Notes under the pieces: model-generated
The model's database searches: none
Seen by the model: the letters and a program-made list of their open reading frames with translations, nothing else
What the model was told of the DNA's origin: nothing
Shown here: positions 49,370 to 58,366 of the stretch, one piece after another
Layout: every line of letters starts with the position of its first letter
Position numbering within the stretch: the stretch's first letter is position 1
Made by a program: the position numbers and the translations under genes
Assembly: GCF_000511955.1 (NCBI RefSeq)
Contig: NZ_AZSU01000002.1
Location: 616,157-680,156, forward strand
DNA from: [Clostridium] ultunense DSM 10521
GTDB lineage: Bacteria > Bacillota > Clostridia > Tissierellales > Tepidimicrobiaceae
Direction of reading: 5' to 3'
Length of the DNA stretch: 64,000 nucleotides

Positions 49370-49732
49370 AAGGGTCCCTCAAAGGGCAACCTTTGAGAGA
49401 AAATTGGGTGAATTGCTGGGAACTCCTAAAGCTTTGCTTCCTACAACAGAACCTGAAAAGGTATATGTGAAAGGCCAAAAAAAGCAAAGATAGAACAATG
49501 GACAATCAGCAGCCAAGCTCCTGTTCCGAAAGGATGGAGAAGGTTCAACGACTAGGATGTACCACCTAAGCAATTTATAATTAAAAATTGTATGGTGATG
49601 AGATCCATAGGGAAGAGGTATCCCGAAGTGCCCAACAACCGTTTTGATTCAATATAATATATAAATATAATATATCATTGATAACGGTTGAAGATATAGT
49701 CTGGCAATTATTGAAAGATAATTGATGGTCCG
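49370..49732 (+). ncRNA. Group I intron-like RNA (5' boundary uncertain)
   Basis: The conserved core can be read: a GCAA-capped P2-like hairpin (CTCAAAGG/CCTTTGAG, 49379-49398), P and Q elements (TTGCTGGGAACTCCTAAAGC at about 49414-49433, AATCAGCAGCCAAGC at 49505-49518), the R element TTCAACGACTA (about 49544-49554) and the S element AAGATATAGTCTGG (49690-49704) forming P7 with the guanosine site, then a P9 hairpin and a terminal G at 49732 before the flagellin 3' exon. The guide GGGCAACC (49385-49392) would pair with a flagellin exon ending in TTGCT, which is no longer present upstream. Splicing in its present state is uncertain. Confidence 0.78.
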
Positions 49733-49777
49733 CAATCAAACCAAGTACCTCAAACAGTATTACAATTATTAAGATAA
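49733..49777 (+). pseudogene. Orphan flagellin 3' exon (14 codons plus stop)
   Basis: Encodes QSNQVPQTVLQLLR and stop, the C terminus of a second flagellin, directly after the intron. The rest of that gene, about 270 codons, is missing from the window. The codons differ from those of the intact copy, so it is not a recent duplicate. Confidence 0.85.
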
Positions 49778-49887
49778 GCAGTGAACCAATTTTAGCGTTT
49801 TTATAAAATTGAGCGAGTTGCTTACTCAACGACCAAAGGGAGTCGAGTTACCTTTAGGTCTTGAGAAGATAAATAGAAACAAAAAAA

Positions 49888-49918
49888 GTCAGGGGATTTT
49901 TCCTCTGACTTCTTTATT
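49888..49918. terminator. Bidirectional terminator between flagellin tail and endonuclease gene
   Basis: AAGTCAGGGGA and TCCTCTGACTT arms with a TTTT-type loop; A-run before and TCTTTATTT after, so it can work on both strands. Confidence 0.8.
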
Positions 49919-49930
49919 TATATAAGTTAA

Positions 49931-50980
49931 TTAAATCTTTCCTTCCTCTTTCATTCTTTTTACTTTATCATAAAGGCCATAGTATGGTCTATTCAAACAA
50001 GAAGCAATTTCTGTATAGTTATATCCTTTCCTATGTAATTCAATAATTTTATCTTCTTCATAACTGGAATAACTTATATCTTTTGCAATCTTATTAGCCA
50101 ATTTTATATTCCTATACTTATATTTTTTTGAATATCTCTTTTTAGTTTCCGTTAGTTTTTTATCTACATCTATTTTATATCCCATGCAAGGAATTTGTTC
50201 TACATAAGGTTTTACTATATTAATGAAGGAATATACCTCATTAATTTTATTAATTTTTAAAATATAATTGCTACCATCTTTTCTTTTAGATAATTTAAAT
50301 TTTATATTAAAGGTATTTTGTATATGTTTTTTTAATAGTAGGTTTTCCTCTTTTGTAAAGCTTTGACTATATAAAGCTATTTGGGGGAATAAGGTGATAT
50401 TTTTATTATATTTATAATTATTAATAACAAGACTTCCGTCATCCATATATAAACAAGCTAATCCTATAGGATGATTTAAAAGATTTAAACCTTCTTTAGG
50501 AAGAATCTTTTTGCCATTTGGATAAAATAAGTTATATAAATCTGTGTATATTGGATGTGAAGGGGAATATATAGACCCATCCCTTTTAATTTTAAAATCT
50601 AAGTTTTTTAGCATCCTTACTTTCCATTGCCTATATTCTCTTTGACTAGGACCAGTACTTTCTCTATAAGAAGCATTTTTACTTCTACCATAAATAGATA
50701 GTGTCCCATCACCTATCAAACTGCCAATTATAATATTTCTTTCAATATTTGACATTTCATAAACTTTATAGCTATTTGCCTGTTGTATTTTCCTATGTTT
50801 TTGCATGTTTTTATAAATTTTATCCATATATTCTTCACTTTTTTTAATACCAAGCCGTGAGGCTTTAGTTTTAAGAGCAGGTTCGGATATACCTAATTTT
50901 TTAGATAATATATCATTATCAGAATCTGGATATTCATCTTTGATAATTTGAATCATCTTATTAGTATAAAAGGTAGTCAA
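49931..50980 (-). CDS. LAGLIDADG-type homing endonuclease-like protein
   Basis: A 349-aa protein on the minus strand. The TTG at 50980 follows GGAGGTG; the longer ATG frame from 51001 contains that site. Domain order: N-terminal helix-turn-helix (about 10-45, DSDNDILSKKLGISEPALKTKASRLG), two LAGLIDADG-like motifs (NIIIGSLIGDGTLSI about residue 66-80, and IGLACLYMDDGSLVI about 165-180), and a C-terminal helix-turn-helix (SSYEEDKIIELHRKGYNYTEIASCLNRPYYGL). It lies about 150 bases from the flagellin intron remnant. It could be the intron's former endonuclease or an independent mobile endonuclease. Confidence 0.8.
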   Translation of the reverse strand: MTTFYTNKMIQIIKDEYPDSDNDILSKKLGISEPALKTKASRLGIKKSEEYMDKIYKNMQKHRKIQQANSYKVYEMSNIERNIIIGSLIGDGTLSIYGRSKNASYRESTGPSQREYRQWKVRMLKNLDFKIKRDGSIYSPSHPIYTDLYNLFYPNGKKILPKEGLNLLNHPIGLACLYMDDGSLVINNYKYNKNITLFPQIALYSQSFTKEENLLLKKHIQNTFNIKFKLSKRKDGSNYILKINKINEVYSFINIVKPYVEQIPCMGYKIDVDKKLTETKKRYSKKYKYRNIKLANKIAKDISYSSYEEDKIIELHRKGYNYTEIASCLNRPYYGLYDKVKRMKEEGKI

Positions 50981-51075
50981 GACTCCACCTCCATAAAACA
51001 TACATTCGATAACATTATAACATATTTTAGTTTAGTGTGAAAGATAAAAAATAATCGTATAATTAATTTTAAACA

Positions 51076-51102
51076 TAAAAAAACCTCGAACTTTGCCGAT
51101 AA
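51076..51102 (+). promoter_or_regulatory. Sigma-D promoter of the glycosylation operon
   Basis: TAAA (51076-51079), 15 bases and GCCGATAA (51095-51102), 30 bases before the first gene. It places flagellin glycosylation under the flagellar sigma factor. Confidence 0.87.
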
Positions 51103-51132
51103 TATATATAGACTATTTTTGGAGGTAGTTTA

Positions 51133-51759
51133 ATGATAATACATATATTAGATAAAACTTTAGAATATGAAAACAAAAAAGATATCCTTGACACTATGTT
51201 TAAAGAAATCAATGACATAGTAAGTGGTACAAACCTTATTTTTAGCCATCTGGTAATAGATGATTTAGAAGTATATGATGATTTCTATGATTATTTCCTG
51301 GACAATATCAAAAATATAGAAGAAGTAATAGTAGTAACTAAAACTATAAAGAAAATGTCAGAAGAAATTTTACTATCTACCGTAGACTATTTAGAAAGAG
51401 CAATTCCAGAAATTGAAATACTATCAAATGAATTCTATAAAACTCCATCAAGAGAATCTTGGAAGAAATTGATGGATTTAATAGAAGGCATCAAATGGAT
51501 AATGGATACTTTTGCAGCCATTGATTCCAATGAGCAATTGAAAAATATCGTCAATAGCTATGAAGAATGGAATATCTATGCAAAAGATATATATGAACTT
51601 AATGAACTAATAATAGAATTTGAAGAAATTCTAGAAAACAGTGACTTTGTTTCCACTGCAGATATACTATCATATGAAATAATTCCTTTATTTAATAATA
51701 TGAAGGAGAAATTATTAAAGCTAATTTCAGAAGAGGTGGAAATAAATGATATTGATTGA
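51133..51759 (+). CDS. Helical protein of unknown function, first gene of the glycosylation operon
   Basis: A 208-aa acidic, mostly helical protein without signal peptide or membrane segments. Not recognised. ATG follows TTGGAGGTAG. It overlaps the motility-associated glycosyltransferase gene by 14 bases and is driven by a sigma-D promoter, so a role with that enzyme or as a flagellin chaperone is plausible (inference). Confidence 0.75.
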   Translation: MIIHILDKTLEYENKKDILDTMFKEINDIVSGTNLIFSHLVIDDLEVYDDFYDYFLDNIKNIEEVIVVTKTIKKMSEEILLSTVDYLERAIPEIEILSNEFYKTPSRESWKKLMDLIEGIKWIMDTFAAIDSNEQLKNIVNSYEEWNIYAKDIYELNELIIEFEEILENSDFVSTADILSYEIIPLFNNMKEKLLKLISEEVEINDID

Positions 51760-53626
51760 TAATATAAACATCTTAAAATCCGCCTATCCTAGTATATGGA
51801 ATAGGCTAAAACCTTTAGAAGATACTATGAATAATTCCCTACTCCAAGTAGAAGAAACAAGAAGAGGAGATAAAACTATATCTATAGAAAAAGGTGATAA
51901 AAAACTTTATCTTCATAGTAAATATAATCCTATTAGAGAAGCAGAAGCTATTATAGAAGAATATGAGGGAATGGAACCAGATACAACGGTAATCTTCTAT
52001 GGCACAGGATTAGGATACCATATAGATCTGTTTTTACAAAAACATCCAGATGTAAACTACTATATATATGAACCAATACCAGAACTATTATATATTTATT
52101 TATCCAATAATTCTTTAAGGAGATTACCTTCATTAAAATTGAAAGATATAATTTTAGCTGATAATGAGTTAGATATTAAAAAATTTTTTAATCAATTAGT
52201 TGACAAAACAAATGACAAATTTATACATATTGTTTTAAATAGCCATAGAAATATATTTACTAAAGAATACAATGAGTTCTTAGAATTATTCAAAGAAACC
52301 ATAAAGGATAAAAAAATAAGTATCGGTACCAATCTAGCCTTCCAGGAAAGATGGATATTAAACAGTATGAAAAACTTTAAAGAAGTATTAAATACTCCCA
52401 ATATCCTATTAGAAAAGAAAGGCGCATTTAAAAGCAAACCTGCCATACTGGTAGCAGCAGGGCCTTCGTTAAATGAAGAGATAGAGAACTTAAAACAGAT
52501 AAAAGAGAAGGGCCTAGCCTATATATTTAGTGTTGGTTCAGCTATTAATACATTGATCCATAACAATATATATCCAGATGCAGCCACTACTTATGATCCC
52601 GGTAAATTTAATCATAATGTATTTAAAAGAGTCAAGGAAAAAGGGATAAAGGATATTCCCATGATATTTGGTTCAAGCGTTGGATATGAAACCTTAATTG
52701 ATTATCCTGGGAAGAAATATCATATGATAACGAGCCAAGATACGGTTTCTAATTACTATTTAAAGAATAAGGACGAAGATTCCATATGCATAGTTCACGA
52801 TGCTCCATCTATTGCAGTGGTAACGGTGCAGCTATTGTATGAACTTGGTTTTAATCCTATAATATTGGTAGGACAGAATTTAGCTTATAAGGGGAAAAAA
52901 CGTCACTCAGAAGGGATATCCTATAGTAAGGATGTTACAGATAAAGAAATAGAAAAAGGTATTTGGGTTAAGGATGTATATGGCAATGAAGTTTTGACCA
53001 ATGAAGGCTATAATAACATGAGGATGCAGATGGAGTATTATATAAAAACCCTACCAAATATAGAAGTGATAAATACTACTAAAGGTGGGGCTCATATAGA
53101 GGGGGCAGATTTTAAAGAGCTATCAGCAGTTATGGAAGAACTCTTAAAGGAAAAGGTTGTTGAAGATGATTGGATAGAAGGAAATAAAACTCAGTACGAT
53201 AAAGAATATCTAAAGAACCAATCAGAAAAAATGGACAGGGCTTATAGAAGAGCTTTAAAACTTATGGACGAGTATTACGATATATTAAATACCATTGAAA
53301 GGCTGATTAAGAATCAAAACTTTAATCAAGCGGAAAAAACTTATTTAAAATTGGATAAAGCTCTGAGGAAAATAGAGAGAAATGATTATTTTATGACTTT
53401 TATTTTACCAATGAATAGAGTACAATATGAGCTTTTAGCTAATAGTATAGATAGCTTAAATGAAGAAAGGAATCCTATAGAAAAGGGTAGGAGGATAGTG
53501 GAAAGTTTTAAAAAATTTATGGATTTATGTAAGGAAGATATAGGCAAAATAGATGAGATTTATAGCGAAATTAAAATTAGCATAGAAGAATTTTTAAAAA
53601 GTGAGTCAGATAGCGAGGGATTATAA
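51746..53626 (+). CDS. Motility-associated factor glycosyltransferase (Maf, DUF115/MptE-like)
   Basis: A 626-aa cytoplasmic protein. The central DUF115 domain (about 185-450) contains KSKPAILVAAGPSLNEEIENL, AYIFSVGSAINTLIHNNIYPDAATTYDPG and IILVGQNLAYKGKKRHSEG. Maf proteins transfer pseudaminic or legionaminic acid to flagellin Ser/Thr. The C-terminal part (about 480-626) is a helical region. Adjacent pseudaminic-acid genes identify the probable donor. Confidence 0.88.
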   Translation: MILIDNINILKSAYPSIWNRLKPLEDTMNNSLLQVEETRRGDKTISIEKGDKKLYLHSKYNPIREAEAIIEEYEGMEPDTTVIFYGTGLGYHIDLFLQKHPDVNYYIYEPIPELLYIYLSNNSLRRLPSLKLKDIILADNELDIKKFFNQLVDKTNDKFIHIVLNSHRNIFTKEYNEFLELFKETIKDKKISIGTNLAFQERWILNSMKNFKEVLNTPNILLEKKGAFKSKPAILVAAGPSLNEEIENLKQIKEKGLAYIFSVGSAINTLIHNNIYPDAATTYDPGKFNHNVFKRVKEKGIKDIPMIFGSSVGYETLIDYPGKKYHMITSQDTVSNYYLKNKDEDSICIVHDAPSIAVVTVQLLYELGFNPIILVGQNLAYKGKKRHSEGISYSKDVTDKEIEKGIWVKDVYGNEVLTNEGYNNMRMQMEYYIKTLPNIEVINTTKGGAHIEGADFKELSAVMEELLKEKVVEDDWIEGNKTQYDKEYLKNQSEKMDRAYRRALKLMDEYYDILNTIERLIKNQNFNQAEKTYLKLDKALRKIERNDYFMTFILPMNRVQYELLANSIDSLNEERNPIEKGRRIVESFKKFMDLCKEDIGKIDEIYSEIKISIEEFLKSESDSEGL

Positions 53627-54666
53627 TGCTAAATGGTAAAACAATACTTGTAACAGGCGGTACAGGTTCTTTTGGACATAAGTTTGTAGAAATGGTTTTA
53701 AAAAAATATAAACCGAAGAAGATAATAATATATTCAAGAGATGAATTTAAACAGGATATGATGAGAAAGAAATTTAAGGAACATAGTAAAGATTTAAGGT
53801 TTTTTATAGGAGATGTAAGGGATAAAGACAGATTATATAGAGCTTTTGATGGGGTAGACTATGTAATACATGCAGCTGCGATGAAACAAGTTCCTGCTTG
53901 TGAGTATAACCCATTTGAGGCTATAAAGACCAATATACATGGTGCTCAAAATGTTATAGATGCAGCGTTAGATAGAGGAGTTAAGAAGGTTATTGCCTTA
54001 TCAACTGATAAAGCTGTAAATCCTATAAATTTATACGGTGGATCTAAGCTAGTATCGGACAAGCTATTTATATCTGCTAATGCCTATTCTGGTGGAAAGG
54101 GTACAAGATTTGCAGTAGTTAGATATGGGAATGTAGCAGGAAGTCGTGGCTCAGTAATACCTTTTTTTAAACAGCTTATAGAAGCGGGAGAAAGAAAACT
54201 ACCTATAACAGATTTTCGCATGACAAGATTTTGGATAACATTGGAAGAAGGTGTAGAATTAGTATTTAAGGCATTAGATGAAGCAAAAGGTGGAGAAACA
54301 TATATTTCAAAAATACCTTCATTTAAAATTACCGATTTAGCCAAAGCTATGAATCCAAATGCAATATTAGAAGAGGTAGGTATCAGAGAAGGAGAAAAAC
54401 TCCATGAAGTAATGATTACAAAAGATGATTCAAGGATGACCTATGAATATGATAAACACTATATTGTATATCCACATTTTGACTGGTGGAGTTCAGAAAG
54501 ACATTTTACCAATGGTGGAAGACTAATAGAAGATGGATTTGAATACAATTCAGGAACCAATAGAGAATGGCTAAACGTTGAATGTTTGAGAAAATTACTG
54601 ATTGAGTTAAATATGATGCCTCTTGTTGAGAATATTGAAGAAGTGGAGATAGCTAGAGAATATTAG
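53626..54666 (+). CDS. pseB: UDP-N-acetylglucosamine 4,6-dehydratase (5-inverting)
   Basis: A 346-aa short-chain dehydrogenase-type enzyme, first step of CMP-pseudaminic acid synthesis. NAD site TGGTGSFGHKF, AAMKQVPACEYNPFEAIKTN, and YGGSK (YxxxK) with STDKAVNPINLYGGSK. Starts within the stop codon of maf. PseB is distinguished from membrane-bound PglF/FlaA1-large types by its short soluble form. Confidence 0.92.
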   Translation: MLNGKTILVTGGTGSFGHKFVEMVLKKYKPKKIIIYSRDEFKQDMMRKKFKEHSKDLRFFIGDVRDKDRLYRAFDGVDYVIHAAAMKQVPACEYNPFEAIKTNIHGAQNVIDAALDRGVKKVIALSTDKAVNPINLYGGSKLVSDKLFISANAYSGGKGTRFAVVRYGNVAGSRGSVIPFFKQLIEAGERKLPITDFRMTRFWITLEEGVELVFKALDEAKGGETYISKIPSFKITDLAKAMNPNAILEEVGIREGEKLHEVMITKDDSRMTYEYDKHYIVYPHFDWWSSERHFTNGGRLIEDGFEYNSGTNREWLNVECLRKLLIELNMMPLVENIEEVEIAREY

Positions 54667-54671
54667 AATGG

Positions 54672-55874
54672 ATGATTGATATGAATACATTAGCAATAAA
54701 TGGTGGAAAGCCTGTAAGAGATACCTACTTACCTTATGGACAACAATGGATAGATGATGAGGATATTGAGGAAGTAGTAAAGGTTCTAAAGTCAGATTTT
54801 CTTACCACAGGTCCTAAAATAGAAGAATTTGAAAAAAAATTTGCAAATTATATAGGAGCTAAATATGCAGTAGCAATATCCAACGGGACAGCTGCTTTAC
54901 ATGCTGCTTGTTTTGCAGCAGGTATAAAAGAAGGAGATGAAGTAATAACCACTCCTATAACTTTTGCAGCTTCTGCTAACTGCATATTATATCAAGGTGG
55001 AAAACCTGTATTTGCAGACATTGATCCTAAAACCTATAATATAGATATTGAAGATGTTGAAAGAAAGATTACTAAGAAAACAAAGGCAATTATTCCCGTA
55101 GATTTTACTGGTCAACCTGTCGATATAGATGCAGTAAATGATATTGCAAAAAAATATGGTTTAATAGTGATTGAAGATGCAGCACATTCTTTTGGGGCAG
55201 AGTATAAGGATAAGAAAATTGGCTCGTTAGTAGATATGACTACTTTTAGTTTCCATCCGGTAAAGCATATTACTACTGGAGAAGGTGGTATGATTACTAC
55301 CAATGATGATGAACTTTATAATAAACTAAAATTGTTTAGAACCCATGGTATAACAAGGGATGAAGAAATATTACATAATAAAGATGAAGGGCCATGGTAC
55401 TATGAACAATTAGAATTAGGTTATAACTATAGAATGACAGATATTCAAGCAGCCCTTGGCATTAGCCAACTTAATAAAATAGATAAGTTTTTAGAAAGAA
55501 GACGGGAAGTAGCCAATAAATATAATGAATATCTTAAAGATATAGATGGAATTATATTACCTTATCAAGAAGAATACACAAAATCTTCTTGGCATTTGTA
55601 TATAATTCAATTAGAATCAGAAAAGCTAAGAGTAGGAAGAAAACAAATCTACCAAGCTTTACAAGCAGAAAATATTGGAGTAAATGTGCACTATATTCCA
55701 GTCTACTATCATCCATATTATAAAAAAATAGGATATGAAAAGGGAATGTGTCCTAATGCTGAAAAATTGTATGATAGAATTATAACTATACCGTTATATC
55801 CTGGGATGATAGATAAGGATGTTGAAGATGTTGTAGGCGCTATAGATAAGGTAATAAAATATTATAGAAGGTAG
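54672..55874 (+). CDS. pseC: UDP-4-amino-4,6-dideoxy-N-acetyl-beta-L-altrosamine transaminase
   Basis: A 400-aa DegT/DnrJ aminotransferase; PLP Lys in FHPVKHITTGEGG, ISNGTAALHAACFAAG and QPVDIDAV are conserved. Second enzyme of the pseudaminic acid pathway. ATGs at 54672 and 54681 are both possible; neither has a strong site, so coupling to pseB is likely. An IS6-type element is inserted 23 bases after its stop, separating it from the rest of the operon. Confidence 0.92.
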   Translation: MIDMNTLAINGGKPVRDTYLPYGQQWIDDEDIEEVVKVLKSDFLTTGPKIEEFEKKFANYIGAKYAVAISNGTAALHAACFAAGIKEGDEVITTPITFAASANCILYQGGKPVFADIDPKTYNIDIEDVERKITKKTKAIIPVDFTGQPVDIDAVNDIAKKYGLIVIEDAAHSFGAEYKDKKIGSLVDMTTFSFHPVKHITTGEGGMITTNDDELYNKLKLFRTHGITRDEEILHNKDEGPWYYEQLELGYNYRMTDIQAALGISQLNKIDKFLERRREVANKYNEYLKDIDGIILPYQEEYTKSSWHLYIIQLESEKLRVGRKQIYQALQAENIGVNVHYIPVYYHPYYKKIGYEKGMCPNAEKLYDRIITIPLYPGMIDKDVEDVVGAIDKVIKYYRR

Positions 55875-55990
55875 TAATGAATTTATGTAAATAGTTTGGC
55901 TTTGTAAACTAAACATGAAAAAATAGCACAATGTTTTATAGAATTGCTTTAAATTACTTTCAATTTCGCCTTGACGATTATAAAAGTCCG

Positions 55991-56049
55991 CCTTGAGATT
56001 GTCAAGGGTAAAATGAACGCGCTAACGCGCGCCCTTGACAATCTCAAGG
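55991..56049. repeat. Perfect 18-bp hairpin inside the IS
   Basis: CCTTGAGATTGTCAAGGG (55991-56008) and its exact complement (56032-56049) enclose a 23-base loop containing GCGCGTTAGCGCG-like symmetry. It lies just after the transposase stop and probably blocks read-through from either side. Confidence 0.75.
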
Positions 56050-56090
56050 ACGTACATTTGAAAAATATTTTGGCGAAATTAAAGCAAAAT

Positions 56091-57122
56091 TTATGCTACA
56101 AGAAGATACTTTTTCTTCTCTCTTTCAGTTAGATTTAATCCAGCAACTTGAGCTGGCGTTAAGCCATTAAGAGATGAATGAGGCCTAACAAAATTATAGA
56201 AAAATATGAACATGCTGATTAGGTTGTTGGCTGATTCAAAAGAATTAAAACCTTGCTTAGTCTTATACCAAGCTTTAAATTGATGATGGAAAGACTCTAT
56301 TAAATTATTAGAAACATCATCTTTAAAGCTTTCAACGCGAATATGTTTAACAGAACTACCTAGCACAGATTTAACTGGTACTTTATAAGCACTATATCGA
56401 TCGCTAACTATGGCATTAACAGTACCTAAATCTTTAACAGAATTAAGCAAAGCAAAAGCTTGGCTAGAATCTCTATAAGGCGATAAATGAAAACCTAAGA
56501 CAAAGCGGGTTTCTGAATCTATGATAAACCAAATATAATATTTTTGACCATTGATTTTTACAACAGTTTCGTCAGCATGCCATTCATCTGAATTAAAATC
56601 TAACATTGGCATAAGTTCCAAAGAGAGATTATTGAAAAATGGAGCAAATTTCTTACACCAATTGCTAATGGTAGTATGAGAAACCTTAACATTATGGGCT
56701 ACTCTAAGTATTAGGGCAATATTTCTAAAAGAATTTTTGCCAAGGTAAAACATAGAAAGAGCAGTAACAATTATATGCACAGGATAACGCATACGCTTAA
56801 AATCATTCTTCCCAACAAGCTTAGACATAGATGCAGGCAGTATATTGTTAGGTTTAGGAACAAACACAGAATGATTGCACTTTTTATCACAACAACGGTA
56901 ATTAGAGTAGTATTCATAATCGTGATGAAGAAATGTTGCTTTACCGCAAACAGGGCAACGGGGGTATTTAGGCACCTTTTTAGACGTTGGTCTATCAGGA
57001 GCAAATTGGTGATTACATTTACGGCAAAGGTATTTTTGATAACCATCTCTATCTTTGCCATAGCGATAAAAAGAATCTTTATTATTGCATTTTGGGCATT
57101 TTATTGGTACAATTTTTTGCAT
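56091..57122 (-). CDS. IS6-type DDE transposase with N-terminal zinc ribbons
   Basis: A 343-aa transposase. The ATG at 57122 follows AGAAAGGATG; a longer frame from 57203 is possible. Two zinc-ribbon-like Cys clusters (CPKCNNK, CRKCNHQ, CPVCGK, CCDKKCNH) precede the catalytic core with DDE residues in NSDEWHADETVV, IVSDRYSAYK and NNLIESFHHQFKAWYK. The C-terminal PHSSLNGLTPAQVAGL is typical of DDE enzymes. The frame is intact, so the element may be active. A decayed relative lies at 62498. Confidence 0.9.
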   Translation of the reverse strand: MQKIVPIKCPKCNNKDSFYRYGKDRDGYQKYLCRKCNHQFAPDRPTSKKVPKYPRCPVCGKATFLHHDYEYYSNYRCCDKKCNHSVFVPKPNNILPASMSKLVGKNDFKRMRYPVHIIVTALSMFYLGKNSFRNIALILRVAHNVKVSHTTISNWCKKFAPFFNNLSLELMPMLDFNSDEWHADETVVKINGQKYYIWFIIDSETRFVLGFHLSPYRDSSQAFALLNSVKDLGTVNAIVSDRYSAYKVPVKSVLGSSVKHIRVESFKDDVSNNLIESFHHQFKAWYKTKQGFNSFESANNLISMFIFFYNFVRPHSSLNGLTPAQVAGLNLTEREKKKYLLVA

Positions 57123-57244
57123 GAGGACTTCATCCTTTCTGGGAGGTATTTGTTTTCTGGCAAAAACATTGTACCACAGAGGATTGAAGTCCTCAATTTT
57201 CATTTAAGTTTACAGAGCGAATAGTTTATAAGGGAGTAATTAAG

Positions 57245-58279
57245 ATGAAATGTTTTTTGTATGATTTTAGATATAATAATGAAGTCCAGTTTTTTTTGGA
57301 TAGTAATGCAATAAACCAACAAAATTTTTTTAATAGATTTATCTATGAAGGTATAGATAATTTTAATTATTACTATGTAATTTGTAAAGAAAATGAAGCA
57401 ATCAAAGGTGTTATGCCCTTTGTTTTATATATAAACGAATTAGGTAATATTATTCACTCTATGCCCTTCATAGGTTATGGAGGAATAGCAGCTACCGAAG
57501 ACAACAAATATGAAGTATTTGAATGTATTGAAAAATTTCTAGAACAATTTTCTAAAGAAAACAGTGTTAAACTAATTACCATATGTACACCACCTTTTAA
57601 AAATGATTATTATGAATTGTATAAGCAGGTATTTAAGCCTGATTTTCAAAGGAAAAATTTTTATCAGTATTTAGATTTAGATGAGGATGTATTCAAAAAT
57701 ATGAAGTCTAAGCCTAGGGGTAATTTAAGAAGAAATTTAAGAAAGTGTAAACAGTATGGAGTAGAGATAGTAGAGAATAATTCATTAGAATATTTAAGAT
57801 ATTGGTATGATAATATCTATATAAAAAGATTAAATGAAACTCACAGTGTAATATATCCTTTTTCAGTATTTGAAACTTTTATTAAATATTATAGCGAAGA
57901 TAGGTTAAAAATGATATATGCGGTATTAGAAGACAAGATCATAGGTGGAGGACTATATTTAAATCAAGGGATATCGATAGATAATTTTATGAGAGTTATA
58001 GATTCTGAGTACTTTTATACACAGGCAGGAACATGTTTAGATTATTATAGCATTAAATATGCTATGGAATTAGGAATTAAATATTATAACTGGCAATCTT
58101 CTGATGAAATTGGCTCTAGTATCTATAATTATAAGGAGAGCTGGGGCTCTAAATTAGGTTATCATTACTACTTAACAAAGATAGTTGGAGATATAGAAAA
58201 ATTAAAAAATACACCCTTAAGTATAATAAAAAAAGAATATCACGGTGTATATGTAATGCCTTATGAAGAATTTATATAA
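57245..58279 (+). CDS. FemAB/GNAT-fold acyltransferase-like protein
   Basis: A 344-aa protein with the FemAB-like double-GNAT layout: FVLYINELGNIIHSMPFIGYGG, RGNLRRNLRKCKQYGVEIVE, and GGGLYLNQGISIDNFMRV with YAMELGIKYYNWQSS near the C terminus. Such proteins transfer acyl or aminoacyl groups. In this locus it may decorate the pseudaminic acid or its carrier (inference). It follows the IS directly; its AGGGAG site is intact, but the promoter may come from the IS or upstream read-through. Confidence 0.72.
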   Translation: MKCFLYDFRYNNEVQFFLDSNAINQQNFFNRFIYEGIDNFNYYYVICKENEAIKGVMPFVLYINELGNIIHSMPFIGYGGIAATEDNKYEVFECIEKFLEQFSKENSVKLITICTPPFKNDYYELYKQVFKPDFQRKNFYQYLDLDEDVFKNMKSKPRGNLRRNLRKCKQYGVEIVENNSLEYLRYWYDNIYIKRLNETHSVIYPFSVFETFIKYYSEDRLKMIYAVLEDKIIGGGLYLNQGISIDNFMRVIDSEYFYTQAGTCLDYYSIKYAMELGIKYYNWQSSDEIGSSIYNYKESWGSKLGYHYYLTKIVGDIEKLKNTPLSIIKKEYHGVYVMPYEEFI

Positions 58280-58366
58280 TAAAATGTTTTGAACGTTATA
58301 GAAATAAATCGAAAAAACATTAATATGTTTATAAGCTTATATATGGATAGTTTTGGAGGCGAAATT

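Larger units (their letters stand above)
55898..57219 (-). mobile_element. IS6-family-like insertion sequence with 8-bp target duplication
   Basis: 1322 bases bounded by imperfect inverted repeats (left GGCTTTGTAAACTAAACATG; right, read inward, CGCTCTGTAAACTTAAATG). Exact 8-bp duplications AATAGTTT flank it at 55890-55897 and 57220-57227, showing a simple, fairly recent insertion. It carries one transposase gene on the minus strand and a large hairpin downstream of it. Confidence 0.92.

Noticed and set aside
49379..49829. Short minus-strand frames inside the intron region
   Set aside because: They overlap the conserved intron core elements and resemble no protein; explained by the structured RNA.
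56775..57224. 149-aa plus-strand open frame within the IS
   Set aside because: Antisense to the transposase zinc-ribbon region and spans the inverted repeat; no ribosome-binding site.
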